Positions 1-6,594 of a stretch of 6,594 nt of DNA are shown here, in pieces. The position numbers and the translations under genes were made by a program. Source of the stretch: Pseudomonadales bacterium (GTDB lineage Bacteria > Pseudomonadota > Gammaproteobacteria > Pseudomonadales > Pseudohongiellaceae); the NCBI GenBank assembly GCA_031277435.1, contig JAITMI010000097.1, positions 1 to 6,594 of the forward strand, in the 5' to 3' direction. Within the stretch, counting starts at the first letter, position 1; each line of letters starts with the position of its first letter. The notes below the pieces were generated by a model. That model was given only the letters and a program-made list of their open reading frames with translations. It was not told the DNA's origin and made no database searches.

Positions 1-263
1 AGTGCAGCCTTGGTACCAACATGCTCCACCTTGTTACGCCATTGTTTGCCAAGGTAGTAGAAGCGCAGACTGTCCGTCGCAGGGTCAATGATTTCACCCA
101 GCCGCGCTTTGAGAGTCACCCATTGGGCGGGGTCCACTTCAATTTCGAAAACTGAAAATTGCACACGCTGACCGTAGTCCTGACAAGCTTTTGCCACGTG
201 CCGCAAGCGACGTGCTCCAGCGGAATCCCGAGTTTGAATGTCATAACTGACAAGGACCATCAT
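1..263 (-). CDS. cas2: CRISPR-associated endoribonuclease-fold protein Cas2, subtype I-C (partial, 3' end outside window)
   Basis: Translating the minus strand from position 263 gives MMVLVSYDI at the N-terminus, then [20 protein letters not shown] (about residues 22-41) and [12 protein letters not shown] (about residues 60-71). This is the typical sequence of subtype I-C Cas2. Asp8 in VSYDI is the conserved acidic residue at the end of the first ferredoxin-fold strand. Cas2 homodimers bridge two Cas1 dimers in the spacer-integration complex; nuclease activity is not needed for integration in the systems studied. Eighty-seven complete codons are visible and family members are about 96 residues, so roughly ten codons are missing at the left edge. 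The start is the first of two adjacent ATGs (261-263). It lies 7 nt after the cas1 stop and follows a GGAAG-type Shine-Dalgarno that overlaps the end of cas1. The ATG at 258-260 is an equally possible start. No frame damage is seen. Confidence 0.93.
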   Translation of the reverse strand, partial: MMVLVSYDIQTRDSAGARRLRHVAKACQDYGQRVQFSVFEIEVDPAQWVTLKARLGEIIDPATDSLRFYYLGKQWRNKVEHVGTKAA

Positions 264-270
264 CGCAAGC

Positions 271-1311
271 TCACTTCCAGAGAAAGGGCGGATATGCGTC
301 GAGATCACCGCGCAAGTGCCGGACAAGCAGTTGTGCCTGCAAGAACGGAAACAGGCCAATGGCAGCCTTTTCTTCAACAAAGACGTGGCGAAGTTCCTCA
401 CGTTTACGTTCTTGGTAGGCTGTCAGCACAGTTTTGCGCGATTCCTCTCTCAACAACACGGCACCGCTGTCCATGATCTGAAAGTCGCGCTCGTCGAGCT
501 GCCGCAGATTGATCAACGACAGTGCCACGCGGTCAGCCAATAATGGGCGAAACTCTTCGAGCAGATCCAAAGCAAGGCTCGGCCGTCCCGGCCGGTCGCG
601 GTGCAGAAAACCAACTGCGGGATCGAGTCCAACGCTCTCCAGCGCCGAGCGGCAGTCATGGGTGACCAGTGTGTACAAAAACGATAACAACGCATTCACT
701 GCATCAAGCGGAGGCCGCCGACTGCGCCCTTGGAAGCGCAATGCGGAGCCGCTGACTCGAATGAGTTGATCAAAGACATTGAAGTAGGACTGTGCGGCCT
801 CGCCTTCGAGTCCCCGCAGCACATCCACGGAGGGTTCCAACATGACTTTGTCGGAAATACGGGCGAGACGTTTATGAGCATGCGCCAACGATGACTCCTG
901 CTCCGGCGAGAGCTTGTCGCCATGATCGCGCAATGCCCGCCCCAGAACGACACGCTGGTTGTGGATCTTTCCCGCCAGTGTGTGCCGGACGATGGCTGCG
1001 CACCGCACGGGATCGTCGCTGCACCGGTACTGCGCCCGGCGAAGCAGCACGTTGCCGGAGACCGGGCCTTCCACACGCGCCATGAAACGGCCGTGCGGCG
1101 TCAGGTAGCAGATGCCGATGCCCTGCTCCGCGCAATAACCCATGAGCGGCGGTGACATCGTCACCCGACCAAAACACACGATGCTCTCCAGCATGTGCAC
1201 CGGGAGCCGAGCCCGTTGTTCACCATCAACCTCCATGACGACATTGGCGCCATCCTTGTACAGCCACGCGCCTTCGGTCGTCACGTAAAGGGTATTGAGT
1301 TGGCGTCGCAT
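271..1311 (-). CDS. cas1: CRISPR-associated integrase Cas1, subtype I-C
   Basis: This is the spacer-integrase, which with Cas2 inserts prespacers at the leader end of a CRISPR array. The 346-residue product starts [17 protein letters not shown], the standard I-C Cas1 N-terminus, which decides the start at 1311. The open frame extends 34 codons further upstream, but that extension overlaps cas4 and has no family character. The N-terminal beta-strand domain (about 1-85) includes SIVCFG and a LTPHGRF segment. The C-terminal helical domain carries the metal-binding residues Glu169 ([11 protein letters not shown]), His237 ([12 protein letters not shown]) and Asp249/Glu252 (LDLLEEFRP), all intact. 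A GGGAGG stretch about 11 nt before the ATG serves as ribosome binding site, 5 nt separate it from the cas4 stop, and cas2 follows 7 nt later. The length is normal for the family, and nothing suggests inactivation. Confidence 0.96.
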   Translation of the reverse strand: MRRQLNTLYVTTEGAWLYKDGANVVMEVDGEQRARLPVHMLESIVCFGRVTMSPPLMGYCAEQGIGICYLTPHGRFMARVEGPVSGNVLLRRAQYRCSDDPVRCAAIVRHTLAGKIHNQRVVLGRALRDHGDKLSPEQESSLAHAHKRLARISDKVMLEPSVDVLRGLEGEAAQSYFNVFDQLIRVSGSALRFQGRSRRPPLDAVNALLSFLYTLVTHDCRSALESVGLDPAVGFLHRDRPGRPSLALDLLEEFRPLLADRVALSLINLRQLDERDFQIMDSGAVLLREESRKTVLTAYQERKREELRHVFVEEKAAIGLFPFLQAQLLVRHLRGDLDAYPPFLWK

Positions 1312-1316
1312 GGTCT

Positions 1317-1973
1317 TTATTCCCTCCCATCCACCAGTTGCCGCGCAAGCCATGTCGATACCGATTCCTTGCGCTGCAAGAGACGAGGTTGACACAGATC
1401 GATCAACGAGCACGCATCGCAGCGTTTGGGTACATAGACGGCAGGCGGCGTGATGGACGATTCGAGCATGGCGCGCGCCGCCTCGATCGTTTCGATCGTC
1501 AATTGGCGCAGGGCCTCGTCGAAAACCACCGTCACGCGACGCCGCGTCTCACCATAGAACAGCGCACCTTCGGGAATGCGGGTGTGCAGCATCGATTCGA
1601 GACACAGACATTGGGCGCAAAGCTGTACCTCGTCAGCGAGATGCGCCTTGGGACGGCCCCGTTTGTATTCGACCGGATAGACCCTCTCACCGTCTTCCAT
1701 CTGGTGGAACTCCACCACGTCCGCGATGCCGGTAATGCCCAGCGCCGCGTCAGCCAGCGGCATGCCGGTCACGGTGCGAACACCACGCCGCCGCTCCATG
1801 CGCGGCTTGTCGGCGCCCTCGTGCAACAGCCTGCCCTCGGCGGTATGCCGGCTTTCCGCCCAGAGTTGTTCGACGTGGATCAGCGCGCACTGACGCGGGC
1901 AATAAAGGTAATGCTGAAGCGCGGAAATCGGGACAACGATTTCCGGCTCATCCGTCTCGATGGAATCCTCCAT
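1317..1973 (-). CDS. cas4: CRISPR-associated Fe-S exonuclease Cas4, subtype I-C
   Basis: Cas4 trims prespacer ends and selects and orients them by PAM, acting in complex with Cas1 in I-C systems. The 218-residue protein has the four cysteines that hold a 4Fe-4S cluster: Cys25 in YCPRQC and the C-terminal set Cys185, Cys188 and Cys194 in CDACSLIDLC. The RecB-like PD-(D/E)XK nuclease residues are Asp85 (GIADVVEF), Glu102 and Lys104 (PVEYKRG), followed by the Gln-containing helix DEVQLCAQ (114-121). All catalytic and cluster positions are present. The ATG at 1971-1973 lies 18 nt after the cas7 stop. A GAGGGG stretch lies further upstream than ideal, so initiation may depend on translational coupling. 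The extra cysteines Cys122 and Cys124 lie outside the cluster motif. This is a stand-alone Cas4, not a Cas4-Cas1 fusion. Confidence 0.95.
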   Translation of the reverse strand: MEDSIETDEPEIVVPISALQHYLYCPRQCALIHVEQLWAESRHTAEGRLLHEGADKPRMERRRGVRTVTGMPLADAALGITGIADVVEFHQMEDGERVYPVEYKRGRPKAHLADEVQLCAQCLCLESMLHTRIPEGALFYGETRRRVTVVFDEALRQLTIETIEAARAMLESSITPPAVYVPKRCDACSLIDLCQPRLLQRKESVSTWLARQLVDGRE

Positions 1974-1991
1974 GAGAACGTCAGAAGCCCC

Positions 1992-2876
1992 TCAAAGCAG
2001 TTCGCGAACCGTCACGCTCGAAGGAATCGCCACGCGGTCGATGTTGACTCGATAGTCCGAGTAGTGTCGCGCCGGCCCTTCAGCCGGTGGAACGACTTGA
2101 ACCGTATCGAACAGGACATGGGCCGGCGCATTTCCCATCGCGCTCTCGTGCTCGAACACGATCAGCTTGCGCGCGGCCATCTCACCACGGGCAGCCGAAC
2201 GGTCGTGCTCGAACATGTTCATCAGCGCGCGCCAGAACAGGTCGAGATCCTCGGCGGAAAAACCGGTGCGCTCGGCCAGCTTGGCCGAAACGAAGCCATG
2301 CGCGCGGTACAGCCCATAAGGAATGATGTGCTTGCGCCCCATGGTACGGTTGTCGCCGCTTTGCTCGTCCGCCTCGCGCTGCGTCGTGACCGCCATGCGC
2401 GTGATGGAAATCTCCAGCGGCACAACCGGCTCGATCGAAGAGGCAAAGGTCATCTGGACCGGCCCACGCACCTGACCGGCATTGACGCTCGTCGTCATCA
2501 CGGCGCCGAACGCGCGAATGTCGAAGAAGTTCCGGCACATCCAGGCCGTCAGTGCGCGCGCCTTGGCTTCGTCCTTGGGCAGCTTCTTGTACTGCTCTTT
2601 CGCGTCGGGCGGAATGTCAAGCGCCTTCCAGGCTTGCTCGTGCTGGTTGTTGAGGATGGCTTTTTCCTGCATGTAAATCGCATAACCGGGCGCATCGCCC
2701 TTGTCGAGACTGACGAAATTTCGAACCTTGCGCTTGAGGCTGACATCGGTGACCAGACCGCAATTGGTTTCCGGATCGAGGCGTGGCAAGTTGCCAGCGT
2801 CCGGATCCCCATTGGGGTTGCCGTTGGTGACATCGAAAAGAAAAACGAATTCGTGGCGATGAGCGATGGCAGTCAT
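1992..2876 (-). CDS. cas7: Type I-C Cascade backbone protein Cas7 (Csd2 family)
   Basis: This protein polymerises along the crRNA spacer as the RAMP-fold backbone of the I-C surveillance complex. The 294-residue product opens with [20 protein letters not shown] (about residues 10-29) and [15 protein letters not shown] (about 41-55), the hallmark of the Csd2/Cas7c family. RAFGAVM (about residues 120-126) and [10 protein letters not shown] further on are also typical of Cas7. The length matches the usual 280-295 residues. Its ATG sits 1 nt after the cas8c stop (TGA, A, ATG) with GGAGG 9 nt upstream, so expression is probably coupled to cas8c while still having its own strong ribosome binding site. 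That fits the need for several Cas7 copies per complex. No truncation or frameshift is visible. Confidence 0.96.
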   Translation of the reverse strand: MTAIAHRHEFVFLFDVTNGNPNGDPDAGNLPRLDPETNCGLVTDVSLKRKVRNFVSLDKGDAPGYAIYMQEKAILNNQHEQAWKALDIPPDAKEQYKKLPKDEAKARALTAWMCRNFFDIRAFGAVMTTSVNAGQVRGPVQMTFASSIEPVVPLEISITRMAVTTQREADEQSGDNRTMGRKHIIPYGLYRAHGFVSAKLAERTGFSAEDLDLFWRALMNMFEHDRSAARGEMAARKLIVFEHESAMGNAPAHVLFDTVQVVPPAEGPARHYSDYRVNIDRVAIPSSVTVRELL

Positions 2877-2877
2877 T

Positions 2878-5696
<2,819 letters not shown>

Positions 5697-5711
5697 AATC
5701 AGGAGAGCGCC

Positions 5712-5990
5712 ATGCCCCGCGTCGCCGTCGAGGACAACAAGAGGATGAGTCTGCGCATTTCGCCGGAGGCCAAGTCGCGCATTGCGCGGGCCGCTGCGCT
5801 GCGCCACGCCGACATGACGAATTTCGTGACGCAGGCCGCGCTGCGCGAGGCCGATGCCGTGATCGCCGAAGCACAGAGGATCCAACTGTCAGAGCGCGAT
5901 CACCAGAAGATTCTTGACCTGATCGAAAACCCGCCGGCGCCCAATGCCAGACTCAGGGCCGCGCTGGCCGCGATGCCCGTTCTCAAATGA
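5712..5990 (+). CDS. DUF1778 ribbon-helix-helix antitoxin (TacA/AtaR-like)
   Basis: The 92-residue product neutralises the neighbouring GNAT toxin and probably represses its own promoter. The N-terminal ribbon-helix-helix DNA-binding part spans about residues 10-52, with strand RMSLRIS (11-17) and helices PEAKSRIARAAALRH and MTNFVTQAALREADAVI. The C-terminal toxin-binding part contains LSERDHQKILDLIENPPAPN (59-78) and LRAALAA, the characteristic DUF1778 ending. The start is fixed by AGGAG at 5701-5705, 6 nt before the ATG, and by the family N-terminus. The open frame continues upstream to 5493 without family similarity or Shine-Dalgarno. Its stop overlaps the toxin start (ATGA at 5987-5990), so antitoxin is made first and toxin by coupling, as usual for such pairs. 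The pair is transcribed away from the cas operon. Confidence 0.93.
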   Translation: MPRVAVEDNKRMSLRISPEAKSRIARAAALRHADMTNFVTQAALREADAVIAEAQRIQLSERDHQKILDLIENPPAPNARLRAALAAMPVLK

Positions 5991-6514
5991 CCATTGCGGC
6001 ATGGCACGAAGAACCGATCAGCAAATCGCATGATCGCAAGGGGTTTGACTGCGGCGATGCGCAGCTCAACGAGTTCCTGATCAAGTACGCCCGGCAGTCG
6101 CATGAAAGCGGCAGCGCCAAGACGTTTTGCGCGATCGATGACGCCCAACCCGGAAAAATTCTCGGCTTCTACAGCATCACGCCCGCGCAACTCGATCACG
6201 GACGAGTGCCGGGCGGACTGCGCAAGGACCTGCCACGCCATGATGTCGGGGGATTTCGACTTGCGCGGCTGGCGACCGATCTCGGTGTGCAAGGGCAAGG
6301 GCTTGGCGGACAGCTTCTTGGCGCCGCCGCGCGACGCGCGATCCTCGCCGCCACCGAGGTTGGAGGGTCGATTCTTGTCATCGACGCCAAAAACGATCGA
6401 GCGGCGAATTGGTATGCAAGCTACGGAGGCGTGAGACTGGATGACGCGCCGCTGACGCTGGTCATGTCGCTGTCGACATTCGCGGCTGAGCTCAAAGCCA
6501 GAGGCAATCTCTGA
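5987..6514 (+). CDS. GNAT-family acetyltransferase toxin (TacT/AtaT-like)
   Basis: Toxins of this family use acetyl-CoA to acetylate the amino group of charged tRNAs and so stop translation. The tRNA chosen differs between members (for example glycyl-tRNA for TacT, initiator Met-tRNA for AtaT) and cannot be told from this sequence. The 175-residue product has the family N-terminus FDCGDAQLNEFL (20-31) and KTFCAIDD (45-52). It continues with ILGFYSITPAQL (58-69) and FRLARLATDLGVQGQGLGGQLL (90-111). The last includes the Q-x-x-G-x-G acetyl-CoA loop at Gln102, Gly105 and Gly107. The segment VIDAKN (131-136) and then NWYASYGG (141-148) supplies Tyr143, the likely counterpart of the TacT catalytic tyrosine Tyr140. 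All of these are intact, so an active toxin is expected. The ATG overlaps the antitoxin stop. No gene or convincing terminator is seen in the 80 nt after it. Confidence 0.93.
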   Translation: MTIAAWHEEPISKSHDRKGFDCGDAQLNEFLIKYARQSHESGSAKTFCAIDDAQPGKILGFYSITPAQLDHGRVPGGLRKDLPRHDVGGFRLARLATDLGVQGQGLGGQLLGAAARRAILAATEVGGSILVIDAKNDRAANWYASYGGVRLDDAPLTLVMSLSTFAAELKARGNL

Positions 6515-6594
6515 TCTTCGGCAAGCTCTTGCAACAGGTGCGCGTTACAGGACAAGGTTCTCTGTTCTTATGAAAACCGGGTTGTCCCAAGACA

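Noticed and set aside
1312..1413. Longer start for cas1 at 1413
   Set aside because: The extra 34 residues overlap the cas4 coding end and have no Cas1 character. [10 protein letters not shown] at 1311 with a Shine-Dalgarno matches the family start.
6526..6587. Possible terminators after the toxin gene: GCAAG/CTTGC near 6529-6540, and GGACAA (6550-6555) with TTGTCC (6582-6587)
   Set aside because: The first has only a 2-nt loop and no T-run. The second has short arms and a 26-nt loop, also without a T-run. Neither is a convincing intrinsic terminator.
6570..6594. ATG at 6570 opening a plus-strand frame (MKTGLSQD) to the window edge
   Set aside because: Only eight codons are visible and there is no clear Shine-Dalgarno, so it cannot be supported as a gene start.

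Overview
The window is dominated by the minus-strand effector and adaptation genes of a subtype I-C CRISPR-Cas locus. In transcription order from right to left these are cas5c, cas8c, cas7, cas4, cas1 and cas2, and cas2 runs off the left edge. A divergent plus-strand toxin-antitoxin pair of the TacA/TacT type (DUF1778 antitoxin plus GNAT acetyltransferase toxin) fills the right end. The DNA is GC-rich by eye. The TA pair and the Cas proteins resemble proteobacterial homologues, so a proteobacterial chromosome or plasmid is the most likely source, but I cannot name a genus.

The cas genes are packed tightly. cas5c and cas8c overlap in ATGA, cas8c and cas7 are 1 nt apart, and the cas7-cas4, cas4-cas1 and cas1-cas2 gaps are 18, 5 and 7 nt. 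This implies one transcript with coupled translation. Cas5c is the crRNA-processing subunit (I-C has no Cas6). Cas8c is the large Cascade subunit and Cas7 forms the backbone. Cas4, Cas1 and Cas2 acquire spacers. Inside the 3' third of cas8c there is a well-placed AGGAG followed 6 nt later by an in-frame GTG, which predicts a separately translated 141-residue Cas11c small subunit.

The canonical I-C order begins with cas3, directly upstream of cas5c. Here that place holds a 330-nt divergent intergenic region and then the TA pair, and no cas3 sequence is recognisable anywhere in the window. Cas3 may lie beyond the TA pair, be encoded elsewhere, or be absent. No CRISPR array is present; it would be expected beyond the left edge, downstream of cas2.

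The TA pair also overlaps in ATGA, and the antitoxin is preceded by a strong Shine-Dalgarno and by repeated TGTACA palindromes that look like an autoregulatory operator. Its position next to the cas operon suggests, but does not show, that it stabilises the locus. The last 80 nt hold no supported feature.
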